Shown: piece by piece, positions 37,678 to 49,597 of the stretch | Numbering within the stretch: the first letter of the stretch is position 1 | Layout: each line of letters begins with the position of its first letter | DNA from: Acidobacteriota bacterium | Lineage (GTDB): Bacteria > Acidobacteriota > Thermoanaerobaculia > Gp7-AA8 | Length of the DNA stretch: 60,221 nucleotides | NCBI GenBank assembly: GCA_019244185.1 | Contig: JAFATB010000007.1 | Coordinates: 1 to 60,221, forward strand | Direction: 5' to 3' | Notes under the pieces: generated by a model | Databases searched by the model: none | Seen by the model: only the letters and a program-made list of their open reading frames with translations | Told to the model about the DNA's origin: nothing | Position numbers and translations under genes: made by a program

Positions 37678-38243
37678 ATCGAATCCATCACGGACTATCT
37701 CCGCGCCTGGGAGCAGGGGGATGACCGCGCGCTCGAGCAGCTCGTGCCGCTGGTTTACGCGGAGTTGCGCGCGATCGCGGCGCGGCAGCTCGGCGCGGAG
37801 CGGCCGGGGCATACGCTGCAGCCGACGGCGCTGGTGAACGAGGCGTATCTGCGCCTGCGCGGGCTGAATGGAGTGCCGTGGCACGATCGGACGCATTTCT
37901 TCGCTATAGCGTCGAGGATCATGCGAAGACTGCTGGTCGATCATGCGCGCGCGCGAATGGCGCAGAAGCGCGGCTCGGAGGCGCCGAAGGTCGTGGTGAG
38001 CGAAGGTCTGCACGACGCGCTCGCGCCGTCGATGGACGCGGCGGAGCTCATCGATCTCGACCGCGCGCTCGACGAGCTGGCCGCGGAGTCGCCGCGTCTC
38101 GCGAAACTGGTCGAGCTGCGCTTCTTCAGCGGGCTTCCGATCGAAGAGGCGTCTTCACTCCTCGGCTGTTCTCCACGCACGGCCAAGCGTGACTGGGCAT
38201 TCGCGCGCGCCTGGCTGCTCAATCGCCTGAGCGCCGCGCCACC

Positions 38244-38247
<4 letters not shown>
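37678..38247 (+). CDS. ECF-type sigma factor (ECF-like, kinase-associated), start codon unusual
   Basis: A 189-residue sigma factor of the ECF-like (Sigma70_ECF) group. Region 2 (about 10-75) holds LVPLVYAELRAIAARQL and TALVNEAYLRL; region 4 (about 120-185) has LRFFSGLPIEEASSLLGCSPRT, the helix-turn-helix. There is no ATG, GTG or TTG in frame at the family N-terminus. ESITDYLRAWEQGDDRAL matches it directly after an ATC codon at 37678, placed exactly where a leaderless start is expected; CTG at 37663 is the other candidate, or the base may be an error. The stop overlaps the kinase ATG (ATGA). It probably answers to that kinase, as in the ECF43/PknS pair. Confidence 0.85.
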
Positions 38248-41270
<3,023 letters not shown>

Positions 41271-41275
41271 TCGGC

Positions 41276-41293
41276 GGCCGCTGGCCCTTTTTT
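41276..41293 (+). terminator. Weak terminator-like hairpin between kinase and propeller gene
   Basis: GGCC-GCT-GGCC (41276-41286) is followed by CTTTTTT (41287-41293). The stem is only four base pairs with a three-base loop, so this may cause partial termination or be chance. Confidence 0.3.
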
Positions 41294-41337
41294 CTTCCGT
41301 TCCTCGCTTCTGTCTGTAAACCAGTACGGAGGAACAG

Positions 41338-44181
41338 ATGAATTTCTTGAGGGCAGTGCTGATCGCCATGGTCGTCGCCGTTCCGGTGCACGCGCAGTTC
41401 GCGACGTTCTGGAGCGCCGAGGAAAACCAGCTCGACATTCCGGAAGGCGGCCGGGTGAATACGATCGCGGTCAGTCCATTCGACAGCAATGAGATGTTCG
41501 TGACGTCGGAGAGCGGCGGCGTGTTCAAGACGATCGACCGCGGCGTGCACTGGCAGCACGTCGACAAACTGCGCACGCTCTTCGCGCAATCGGTCGCGTA
41601 CTTTCCGTCGATCCGCGGCGTCGTCTTCGTCACGGCCAAAGCCGATTTCGGCTTCGACGCCGGCGGCGTCTGGCGCACGGCCGATGGCGGAGACAATTGG
41701 GTGCACGTTCTGAAGACGACGCCGGGCGATACGAATCGTCTGAGCGCGTACGAAATCTCGATCTCCAAGGACCTCGTTCACGTTGCCTCATCGCGCGGCT
41801 TGTACACGGGCTGGAACGACGGTTTTGTGTGGGGACTGCTTCCGGTATTCGACAGCGGCGACCCCACCATTCTGTCCGTGCTGGTGCAGGGATCGCGCAT
41901 TTACGTCGGCGGTCCGCAAGGCGTGCGATTCATGAACGTCAACGATCCGTTCTGGCAGAGGCCGATCGGTGGTCCCGCGGCCGTGACCGACATGCACGCG
42001 TTCGGCGGCTCACCGGATCAAGTGCACGCATACGTCGTCGACCAATACAAGGAGCTCTGGGTAACCCAGGACTTCGGCCCCCATTGGACGAACATGCCCA
42101 CAACCAAAGGGACGGACGGTTGCAGCGGCGCCGCCTTCATTAAGGTCGTCGAATTCACAGCGGAAAATCCCATCCCACCGGCATCAGGCCGCTATCGCAG
42201 GCTTTATTACTCGAACCGCTGTGATTTCTATGCCGCGACCGCGCAGATCGACACGGACGGAACCGTGCACTATCCGCGGTTCGTCAGTGACTGGAGACAG
42301 GAATCCGTCGATCACAACGGCCCGCGCCATCTCGGCGTCATTCGCGACACCGCGGTGTTGCTCGGCACGAGCGGCGGTCTGCACAGAGCGATCGCGCCGG
42401 ACACCTGGCAATTCATCGGCGGTGGAAAAACCGGCGGCTACAACGCGCTGCAGATCAACGAAGTCAAAGGACAGCGCGTCGGCGACCGCAGGACCGATCT
42501 CTACATCGGGACGCAGGACAACAATCTCTGGGCCTGGAGCCTCGGCGACAACAGCCTCACCGCGCTGCCCTCCGAAGCTCACTACCTGGAAATGCCACGC
42601 ACCGTCGACTCATCGTCGGACTGCAAGATGACCTTCGCATTGAACGGCGACCGCTTCAAGTCGGGCCGGTGGTTCGCGAACCTCGCCTCGTGGGCCGACG
42701 CGCCGTCGAGCCGCAAACAGGCGCCGGCTCTGATCCGCGAATCGAATTACGTGCAGAACGTCATGCGGACGCATACCTCGCCCAACGCCGGACTCGCGGC
42801 GACGGATCAGTGCGGGAAGGACTGGAGCACGTTCGCGGTCTTCAGCGAAGAGCCGCGCGATCTGCCGCGCCTCGGCAGCGCGGGTGATCTCGTCGATCCA
42901 CTGTCGCTGGTGGTGATGTATCAACCGTATCGTCGCAACAACGGCGGCGAGGCGAGCCGGCTGATGCGCATCTGGAAGCCGATCTCATCGAACGCTCCCG
43001 CGACCGTCGCGTATGCGGCCATGAACGGCTTTGGAGGCTTGGGCATCAATCTCACGCACTTCGGCGGCTATCGCGTATACGGCGTCGACTCGCGCGATCC
43101 GCTGCATCTCATCGCGCCGGACGTCGTCAATGCGCAGTTGATGCAGAGCGCCGACGGCGGCGAGAACTGGAGCGCGATGCCCGCACAGCTCACCGATCTC
43201 GCCACCGAACACGGGCACTATCTGTTCCGCACCGACCTGCTCGGAAGCCATCCTGGCCCCGGCAACGTGTTCCCTGAGGTCACGGCCATCAGCTTCAGCC
43301 CGCAGGACCCGCGGCTGGTGCTGATCGGCACGAGCCAGACCGGCATCTTCGCGTCGATGGATCGCGGCGATCACTGGTGGAAGGTTCCGAACAGCGAGAA
43401 GGTGACGTATGTGACGTCGTTCTTCTGGGACAACGCGAACACGGTGTACGTCTCGACGTACGGCCGCGGCCTCTGGAAGCTGCGGAACCGCCGCGTCGCG
43501 GCGTCGTTCGACGACAACTGCAGCGGCTGCGACGTCGTGTCGAATGCCGGCTCCGGCCGCCCGCCCTTCGACGGCAGCGTCCTCGCCTTCGACGGACAGG
43601 TTCTCGGCGTACGCACGGAGAAAGGCCAGTTGCGCGAAGTGTTCGTCACGCCCGGCACGTCGGTGCTGCTCACCGGCGACGTGAGCAACGCGCACGACGA
43701 GATCGCCATCACGGAGAGCGAAGGCCGCGACGCCTACGAGCCGCTGCCGCAGCCGAAGAGCGGCATCGTCGCCGGCGTCGTCTTCACGAAAGACGATCAG
43801 CTCACAGGAACCGTGTTCGCTGCGTCGACGATGAGCCTTGTTCCGCCCGCGTCGACGAAGGAAGTCAAAGGATCGACCGACTCACCGACGAAAGGCCAGC
43901 CGTATATCGCGCTGGCGACGTCCACGTTCGACGGCACGTCGAGCGCCGCGCCGCGGGAGACGTTCGAGCTGTCCGCGAGCAACTTCGCCGCGGGCGCGCG
44001 TTACGAAGTGCTCGTCGACGATGCGCTCCTCAAGGGAACGTTCACGGTGGACGCGAGCGGTTCGTTCACCGCGAAACTCACCGCGCCGCCGGAGCCCGGC
44101 TACCACAGCGTCGCCGTGCGCCTCGCCGTCGATGCCACGGTCATCGACAGCACGACGTTCGTCGTGAAGTACCGCAACTGA
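41338..44181 (+). CDS. Large secreted BNR/sortilin-type beta-propeller protein (947 aa)
   Basis: Starts MNFLRAVLIAMVVAVPVHAQ, a signal peptide, with a GGAGG RBS. The body (30-720) has repeats of the BNR/sortilin kind: VNTIAVSPFDSNEMFVTSESGGVFKTIDRG, GGVWRTADGGDNW, TQDFGPHW, MQSADGGENW and MDRGDHWW, each with the Asp-box 'S/T-x-D-x-G-x-x-W' flavour, consistent with one or two beta-propellers. The C-terminal 200 residues contain Ig-like or barrel-type strands and end with YKV-like sequence. It follows the sigma/kinase pair at 67 bases and may be a target or partner of that system. Ligand unknown. Confidence 0.85.
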   Translation: MNFLRAVLIAMVVAVPVHAQFATFWSAEENQLDIPEGGRVNTIAVSPFDSNEMFVTSESGGVFKTIDRGVHWQHVDKLRTLFAQSVAYFPSIRGVVFVTAKADFGFDAGGVWRTADGGDNWVHVLKTTPGDTNRLSAYEISISKDLVHVASSRGLYTGWNDGFVWGLLPVFDSGDPTILSVLVQGSRIYVGGPQGVRFMNVNDPFWQRPIGGPAAVTDMHAFGGSPDQVHAYVVDQYKELWVTQDFGPHWTNMPTTKGTDGCSGAAFIKVVEFTAENPIPPASGRYRRLYYSNRCDFYAATAQIDTDGTVHYPRFVSDWRQESVDHNGPRHLGVIRDTAVLLGTSGGLHRAIAPDTWQFIGGGKTGGYNALQINEVKGQRVGDRRTDLYIGTQDNNLWAWSLGDNSLTALPSEAHYLEMPRTVDSSSDCKMTFALNGDRFKSGRWFANLASWADAPSSRKQAPALIRESNYVQNVMRTHTSPNAGLAATDQCGKDWSTFAVFSEEPRDLPRLGSAGDLVDPLSLVVMYQPYRRNNGGEASRLMRIWKPISSNAPATVAYAAMNGFGGLGINLTHFGGYRVYGVDSRDPLHLIAPDVVNAQLMQSADGGENWSAMPAQLTDLATEHGHYLFRTDLLGSHPGPGNVFPEVTAISFSPQDPRLVLIGTSQTGIFASMDRGDHWWKVPNSEKVTYVTSFFWDNANTVYVSTYGRGLWKLRNRRVAASFDDNCSGCDVVSNAGSGRPPFDGSVLAFDGQVLGVRTEKGQLREVFVTPGTSVLLTGDVSNAHDEIAITESEGRDAYEPLPQPKSGIVAGVVFTKDDQLTGTVFAASTMSLVPPASTKEVKGSTDSPTKGQPYIALATSTFDGTSSAAPRETFELSASNFAAGARYEVLVDDALLKGTFTVDASGSFTAKLTAPPEPGYHSVAVRLAVDATVIDSTTFVVKYRN

Positions 44182-44189
44182 GCTCGCAC

Positions 44190-44220
44190 GCGCGCCGGCG
44201 TCGATGCGACGCCGGCGCGC
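44190..44220. terminator. Very stable hairpin after the propeller gene
   Basis: GCGCGCCGGCGTCG (44190-44203), loop ATG, CGACGCCGGCGCGC (44207-44220): a perfect 14-base stem. There is no T-tract, so it may act as a terminator or as a 3'-end stabiliser. It lies 9 bases after the stop codon. Confidence 0.65.
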
Positions 44221-44351
44221 ATTCGCTCGTCACGATTTCGGTGGCGGCGGTGGCCGATCCCCTCCAGCAAGACGCCCACTCGAGCCTTGTGCTAATCTGA
44301 CGTTGGTCCAGATTTCCACAATAACGTCGTTCAACACGGAGGGAGAGGCTC

Positions 44352-46694
44352 ATGCTCCGTACACGCATCTTTGCGTCGGTACTTCTATTTGTCGCAGTCT
44401 CCGCGGCTGCTTACGAACGGCCGCTCACCTTCGAGGCGAACCGCGGGCAGTTCGTTTCCGGTGTGCTCTATGCCGCGCGCGGTCCGCAATACTGCGTCGC
44501 GGTCGATCGCAACGGCGCGACGCTGCATCTCGATGACGCCACGCTGCGCCTGCAATGGATTGGCGCGTCGGCGGGCGCGCGCATCGAGGCCATCGACGAG
44601 TTGGCGGCGAAGTCGAGCTACTTCCTCGGCAACGATCCGTCGTGGTGGACGCACAACATTCCGAACTACGCGCGCGTGCGCCAGGCGAACGTCTGGCCCG
44701 GCATCGACGCGATCTACTACGGCACCGGCGCGCAGCTCGAATACGACCTCGTCGCCGCGCCGGGCGCGGACCCGTCGCAGATCGCGCTGCGTTTCCGCGG
44801 CGCGCAGCACGTCGCGCTCGATGGCGATGGGCGTCTTCATCTGCGCGTCGGCGGCCGCGACGTCATTCAGAACGCGCCGGTCGCCTACCAGGACGTCGCG
44901 GGCGTGCGGCGCGAGATCGATGCGCACTACGTCGTCGACGGCTCGCGCGTCCGCTTCCGGATCGGCGCGTACGACCGCACGCGTCCGCTGGTGATCGATC
45001 CGGTGCTCGTCTACTCGACGTATTTCGGGCAGCCCGGCTTCGAGACCTACATCCACTCCGCCGCCGATGCCGCGGGCAACGTGTTCATTACCGCCTATCC
45101 CGGCATCAAGGGGCCGAGCACGCTGCAGTTCTCGCCCGGCGGCGGCTCCGACATCTCCATCACCAAGTTCGCTCCCGACGGGCAGACGCTGCTCTTCTCG
45201 ATCTACTTCGGCGGCACGTCGCTCGAGTATCCGCGCGGACTCGCGACCGATCTCGCCGGCAACGTCTATGTCCTCGGCTGGACATCCTCGACCGACTTCC
45301 CGATCGTCAACGCCGTCCAGCCGGTGAACGCCGGCTGCAACGAGCTGTTCGTCTCGAAGATCTCCGCCGACGGCTCGCAGCTTCTTTACTCGACGTACTA
45401 CGGCGGCTCGGGCTGCGAGTTCGGTGGCGACGACATCGCCGTCGACGCGCTCGGCCAGGCGGTCGTCACCGCGCAGACGAATTCGACCGACTTCCCCGTC
45501 GTGAACGCGTATCAGCCGGTGAACACCGCGGGCACGACCGGCGTGGTGTTCAAGCTGAACGCCGCGGGCAACGGCATTCTCTTCTCGACCTACTTCGGCA
45601 GCCCGACGAGCCTCGGCGACGGCTTCGGCGTCGCGGCCGATGCGCTCGGCAACAGCTACGTCGTCGCGAGCACCACGGCTTCCGACTTCCCGACGCTCAA
45701 CGCCACGCAGCCGGCGCTCAACGGCGCGCGCGACGGCTGGATCGCGAAGTTCGATCCGGCCGGTGCGCTGGTCTACTCGACGTACTTCGGCGGCAGCGGC
45801 GACGACGAGTTCTACGGCGTGGCCGCGGACGCGCTCGGCAACGCGTACGCCACCGGCATCACATTCTCGTCCGACTACCCCGCCACTCCCGGCGCCTTGC
45901 AGACGACGTGCGGCGGCGGTACCGCCGTTCCGTGCAACGACGCCACGCTCACGAAGTTCGATCCGAGCGGAGCCGTCGTTTACTCGAGCTACCTCGGCGG
46001 CTCGGGCGATGACGAGGCGTGGGACGTCGCCATCGACGCGACCGGGCGCGCGGTGGTCGTCGGCAATACGCGGTCGAACAACTTCTCGCTCGTGGGCGCG
46101 ACGCAGAGCGTCCTGACGAGCGTGAGCTGTCCGTTCGTCACGCGCGTTTCGGCCGCCGGCAATGCGACGGACTTCTCGACCTATCACGGCGGCGGATTCA
46201 GCGGGCAGGCGTACGGCGACGAAGTGAGCGTCGACGCGGCCGGCAACATCTACGCGAGCGGCGGCACGACGCAGACGGACTTTCCGACGCTGAACGCGCT
46301 CTTCCCGACGCTCGCCGGAGGCCGCGACTGCTGGATCGCGAAGTTCGGCGACGTCGTCCTCATCACGCCGTCGCCGTCGGTGCTCGCGGCGAAGGGCGGC
46401 GCCAATCACAAGCTCGTGCCGGTCACGCTCGCGTACGGCGATCCATCGGCGTCGAGCGCGCGCCTGACGTCGAGTTCCTCGCCGGCCTGCAGCGTTTCGG
46501 TGATGAGCAACGAACCGGTCAACGGCACCGGCGACGGCGACACGTCACCCGACTGGATCATCGTCGATCCGCATCACGTGCAGCTGCGCGCCGAGCGCGC
46601 CGGAAACGGCAACGGGCGCGTCTACACGATCAAGGTCACCTGCCCGACCGCGTCCGGCCAGACGACGGTCTCCGTGCCGAAAGACAAGAAGTAA
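44352..46694 (+). CDS. Secreted SBBP-repeat beta-propeller protein (780 aa)
   Basis: Starts MLRTRIFASVLLFVAVSAAA with a strong GGAGGGAGAGG RBS; the first 18 residues are a signal peptide. The N-terminal 200 residues (ERPLTFEANRGQFVSGVLYAARG, SSYFLGNDP, NVWPGIDAIYYGTGAQLEYDL) are the domain that opens many SBBP proteins. From about 215 there are seven SBBP-type blades, marked by repeats such as YSTYFGG, NVYVLGWTSSTDFPIVNAVQPVN and GVAADALGNAYATGITFSSDYP. A C-terminal strand domain follows. It is exported, probably surface-exposed. Function in such proteins is generally unknown; adhesion or substrate binding is possible. Confidence 0.9.
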   Translation: MLRTRIFASVLLFVAVSAAAYERPLTFEANRGQFVSGVLYAARGPQYCVAVDRNGATLHLDDATLRLQWIGASAGARIEAIDELAAKSSYFLGNDPSWWTHNIPNYARVRQANVWPGIDAIYYGTGAQLEYDLVAAPGADPSQIALRFRGAQHVALDGDGRLHLRVGGRDVIQNAPVAYQDVAGVRREIDAHYVVDGSRVRFRIGAYDRTRPLVIDPVLVYSTYFGQPGFETYIHSAADAAGNVFITAYPGIKGPSTLQFSPGGGSDISITKFAPDGQTLLFSIYFGGTSLEYPRGLATDLAGNVYVLGWTSSTDFPIVNAVQPVNAGCNELFVSKISADGSQLLYSTYYGGSGCEFGGDDIAVDALGQAVVTAQTNSTDFPVVNAYQPVNTAGTTGVVFKLNAAGNGILFSTYFGSPTSLGDGFGVAADALGNSYVVASTTASDFPTLNATQPALNGARDGWIAKFDPAGALVYSTYFGGSGDDEFYGVAADALGNAYATGITFSSDYPATPGALQTTCGGGTAVPCNDATLTKFDPSGAVVYSSYLGGSGDDEAWDVAIDATGRAVVVGNTRSNNFSLVGATQSVLTSVSCPFVTRVSAAGNATDFSTYHGGGFSGQAYGDEVSVDAAGNIYASGGTTQTDFPTLNALFPTLAGGRDCWIAKFGDVVLITPSPSVLAAKGGANHKLVPVTLAYGDPSASSARLTSSSSPACSVSVMSNEPVNGTGDGDTSPDWIIVDPHHVQLRAERAGNGNGRVYTIKVTCPTASGQTTVSVPKDKK

Positions 46695-46704
46695 CCACGA
46701 GGGC

Positions 46705-46738
46705 GGAAGGCGAAGCGCGGCGCGCTTCGCCTTCCTTT
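46705..46738. terminator. Terminator between convergent SBBP and SDR genes
   Basis: GGAAGGCGAAGCGC (46705-46718), loop GGC, GCGCTTCGCCTTCC (46722-46735) followed by TTT: a perfect 14-base stem usable by both converging genes. Confidence 0.8.
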
Positions 46739-46758
46739 CATCGCGAGGTGCGCACCGG

Positions 46759-47826
46759 TCACGGTTTCGATGGTGGCGGCGGCGGTGGAGGCGGCGGCAC
46801 CTCGACGCGCTTCGTGCTCGCGACGCCACGCTCGCGCTCTTCCGCTTCGCGTTTCATCCGCTCGCGCACGCCGCCGTCGATCGTGCGGCCCTCCGGCATC
46901 GGCTCGTAGATCGCGCCTTTCGTCGGCGGCGCGGGAGGCGCGGTCACGATCTGGTAGTGATGCGCGATGTTCGCGGAGATGCGCTCGGTGAGATCGGGGA
47001 AAAGGTGGTGCGAGAGGTACGAGCCTTTCGCTTTCCAGCCGACGGCCAGCTCTTCGTGCGGATGCAAAGAGATCCAGACGACGGCGTTCACGATCTTCTG
47101 CGGATCCTCCATCGCGGCCATGCGCGGCGTGCCGCCGCTGTAGTTCGCGGCGTGCGCCCACCACGGCGTGTCCGCCGCCCACGGCATGACCGTCGCCACC
47201 GAGATGCGACCGAGGCGCGCGAGGCGCAGCTCCTCGTTCAGCGCGCGGCCGAGGCTGAGCACTCCCGCTTTCGTCGCGGAGTACGTGGCCTGATACGCGA
47301 GCGGCACTTCGCTGTCGACCGAGCCCATGTTCACGACGGTGCCGTAGCCCTGCTGGCGGAACTGCCGGATCGCGACGTAGCTGCCGTAGATGACGCTCTT
47401 GAGATTCACGTCGACGAGGCGCGAGTAGTCTTCGATCGGCGCATCCCAAAAGCGGCTGATGACGCCGACGCCGACGTTGTTGATCCAGACGTCGATGTGG
47501 CCGAACTGCGTGACCGCGGCGGCGGCGAGCTTCTGCATGTCTTCGATGCGGCTCACGTCCGTCGTCACGACGAGCGGCGTGCCGCCGGCGGCGCGGACCT
47601 GCGCGGCCACTTCGTCGAGGAGCTCCGTGCGCCGCGCCGCGAGCACGACGTTCGCGTGACCGCGCGCCAGCTGCAGCGCGATGCCGCGGCCGAAGCCGCT
47701 CGACGCGCCGGTGACGACGAACGTGCGGCCGGCGAGGCTCTGCATATCGCGGCTGCTGGGCGACGACGCGCACGCGCCGAGAAACAGCAGCGCGGCGCCG
47801 AGAAACACGCGAGGAATCGATCTCAT
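46759..47826 (-). CDS. Short-chain dehydrogenase/reductase with a lipoprotein signal and polyproline tail
   Basis: A 355-residue SDR enzyme. The dinucleotide motif is VTGASSGFGRG near 40-50, NNVG near 120, and the catalytic YSATK near 182 with the Ser upstream: all catalytic residues are present. Unusually, the N-terminus MRSIPRVFLGAALLFLGACASS is a lipobox signal, so the enzyme would sit in the membrane facing the periplasm. The C-terminus carries a run of nine prolines after EVP. The start ATG at 47826 fits the signal peptide better than a TTG at 47847. Substrate unknown. A 17-base palindrome lies over its promoter. Confidence 0.85.
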   Translation of the reverse strand: MRSIPRVFLGAALLFLGACASSPSSRDMQSLAGRTFVVTGASSGFGRGIALQLARGHANVVLAARRTELLDEVAAQVRAAGGTPLVVTTDVSRIEDMQKLAAAAVTQFGHIDVWINNVGVGVISRFWDAPIEDYSRLVDVNLKSVIYGSYVAIRQFRQQGYGTVVNMGSVDSEVPLAYQATYSATKAGVLSLGRALNEELRLARLGRISVATVMPWAADTPWWAHAANYSGGTPRMAAMEDPQKIVNAVVWISLHPHEELAVGWKAKGSYLSHHLFPDLTERISANIAHHYQIVTAPPAPPTKGAIYEPMPEGRTIDGGVRERMKREAEERERGVASTKRVEVPPPPPPPPPSKP

Positions 47827-47831
47827 GGCCG

Positions 47832-47848
47832 TTTGCGCATTGCGCAAA
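47832..47848. promoter_or_regulatory. Perfect 17-base palindrome over the SDR promoter
   Basis: TTTGCGCA-T-TGCGCAAA. It overlaps the end of the -10-like TAATTT (47846-47851, minus strand) and the expected transcription start of the SDR gene, and lies in its short leader. This is a typical position for a repressor site. Confidence 0.6.
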
Positions 47849-47886
47849 TTAAGCCAGCACGAATCGCGTTAAATGAAAACGCGCAT

Positions 47887-49062
47887 CTACCGATCGCGAC
47901 GCACGCTGCGCCGGCACTTCGCCTCGGCGCGCGACTCGATCTGGCGGACGCGCTCGCGTGAGAGGCCGAGGATCTCGCCGATGTCGCGCAGCGTGAGCTC
48001 GTCGTCCTGCAGGACGCCGTAGCGCAGCTTCATGATCGTCTTCTCTTCGAGCGTCAGCGCGTCGACGGCCAGCTGCACGGCGCCGTGCTCGCGGAGGTTG
48101 CGGAGGAACGGCAGGCGGTCCTTCGCGACGTCGGGGCTCATGTCATCGCGGCGGTCGCCGAGCTCGTACCAGAAGTGCGGCCACGCCTTCGGGTTCGGGT
48201 TCGTGTAGAGCAGCAGCACGGCCAGCTCGCTCTCGCTGATCTCGAGCTTCGCGCAGACCTTCGCGTTCGCGCTGGCGAGCACCGCGGCGACGTTCGCCGG
48301 ATCGCGGTTGAGGAACGACGCCAGCTCGGCGACGCTCTTCGGGACGTTGTCGCTGACGCCGTGGCGCAGCGTCAGCACGAGCCGTTCTTTCGGCGAGAGC
48401 TCGCCCATGTGCGCGAGCAGCTCCTCGCGCCGCGACTGCTCCTGCATCTCGTCTTCGGCGGACGGAATCGTGGTCTGCTCGATGACGTCGGCGAGCTCGG
48501 TGTGCGATTCATCGTCGAGCTCCGCGTTGAGCGAGTAGTTGTCCGTGTTCGCCTGGAGCAGCGTCTGGATTTCCTTCACCGTGACGCCCAGGTTCTGCGC
48601 GAGCTCGTCGGGCGTCGGGATGTGATTCCCCTCGCTGATCGCGGTGGCGATCGCCTTCTCGAGGCGATACATCAGATTCGCGCGCTTCGGTGGAAGGCGG
48701 AACGCGCCGGCCTGTTCGGAGAGCGCGTGGAGGATGGCCTGGCGGATCCACCAGACGGCGTACGTGATGAACTTGACGTTCTTCTCGGGATCGAACTTCT
48801 TCGCCGCCTGGATGAGGCCGATGTTGCCCTCGTTGATGAGGTCGAGGAAGAGGACGTTCGCGTTGCGGTAGCGCTTTGCGTACGAGACCACGAAGCGGAG
48901 GTTGGCTTTGACGAGCTCCTCGAGCGCGGACTTGTCGTTCTCGCGCACGCGCCGGCCGAGCTCGCGCTCGCGCTCCGGCGTCAGCCGCGGGATCTTGGCG
49001 ATTTCCTGCAGGTAATGATTGAGGAGGTCGTACGAGTCGTCTCGTTCTTCATACCGCGCCAT
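47887..49062 (-). CDS. Sigma-70 family factor with two region-4-like segments (391 aa)
   Basis: An RNA polymerase sigma factor of the RpoD/RpoH/RpoS class. Region 1.2/2 (about 10-120) is canonical: NHYLQEIAKIPRL, VKANLRFVVSYAKRY, DLINEGNIGLIQAAKKFDPEKNVKFITYAVWWIRQAILHAL is recognised in the text in parts. Region 3 follows (120-215). Two region-4-like segments are then seen: the first (about 221-275) begins ELSPKERLVLTLRHG but has a degenerate helix-turn-helix, and the second (about 335-390) holds the classical LTLRDIGEILGLSRERVRQIE. A 60-residue insert separates them. The factor is single-copy in the window. A TAGAAT box lies 15 bases upstream of its start. Confidence 0.88.
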   Translation of the reverse strand: MARYEERDDSYDLLNHYLQEIAKIPRLTPERERELGRRVRENDKSALEELVKANLRFVVSYAKRYRNANVLFLDLINEGNIGLIQAAKKFDPEKNVKFITYAVWWIRQAILHALSEQAGAFRLPPKRANLMYRLEKAIATAISEGNHIPTPDELAQNLGVTVKEIQTLLQANTDNYSLNAELDDESHTELADVIEQTTIPSAEDEMQEQSRREELLAHMGELSPKERLVLTLRHGVSDNVPKSVAELASFLNRDPANVAAVLASANAKVCAKLEISESELAVLLLYTNPNPKAWPHFWYELGDRRDDMSPDVAKDRLPFLRNLREHGAVQLAVDALTLEEKTIMKLRYGVLQDDELTLRDIGEILGLSRERVRQIESRAEAKCRRSVRRDR

Positions 49063-49077
49063 GATCGAGGAGCGACG

Positions 49078-49083
49078 ATTCTA
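49078..49083 (-). promoter_or_regulatory. -10 box TAGAAT before the sigma factor gene
   Basis: On the minus strand TAGAAT lies 15 bases before the ATG at 49062; transcription would begin about 9 bases before the start. No matching -35 at the normal distance. Confidence 0.4.
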
Positions 49084-49105
49084 CACGCTCGACACGGCGC
49101 CGCGT

Positions 49106-49597
49106 TCAATGCGGCACCGTGTCGCGCACCTCGGTCACCACTTCGCGCGGACTGCGCGCGAGCTCGCGTGCGACGGCGTCGGTGTCGACCTCGACGCGCA
49201 CGAGCACCGTGTCTTCGTCATCGTGCGCGAGGACCATCAGGTCGATGCGCTTTCCGTTCGGCGACGGCTTCGCGTAAATGAAACTCCACTCGCCAGTTCG
49301 GCGCGACCACGTCTGCACGAGCGGCGAGAATCCGGGGCCGACTTTCGTGCGCATGATGTCGCGCAGGCGTTGCGGATCCGCCTCGCCGCCGCCTTCGTAC
49401 GTCACGAGCTGGAAGTCGTGCACGCCGGCGGGATCGACCATCCAGACGGCGACGCGCGCCAGTCCGAGGAACGGAATCCACCGGCGGTGGAGTCCGTGTT
49501 CGCGGCCGACCGCGTGCGCGACGTCGTCGAATCCGGCGTGCAGCGGCAGCGCGGCGGCGGCGAAGAGCGCGAGCGCGAGAAGCGATCGCTTAGTCAT
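49106..49597 (-). CDS. Secreted protein of unknown function (163 aa)
   Basis: Starts MTKRSLLALALFAAAALPLHAG, a signal peptide. The mature part is alpha/beta with the stretch RWIPFLGLARVAVWMVDPAGV and repeated beta-strand residues in DLMVLAHDDEDTVLVRVEVD; the general look resembles its operon neighbour (DUF4252), but I cannot name a family. The ATG overlaps the end of the DUF4252 gene by eight bases, so it is the last gene of the sigma/anti-sigma operon. Confidence 0.72.
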   Translation of the reverse strand: MTKRSLLALALFAAAALPLHAGFDDVAHAVGREHGLHRRWIPFLGLARVAVWMVDPAGVHDFQLVTYEGGGEADPQRLRDIMRTKVGPGFSPLVQTWSRRTGEWSFIYAKPSPNGKRIDLMVLAHDDEDTVLVRVEVDTDAVARELARSPREVVTEVRDTVPH

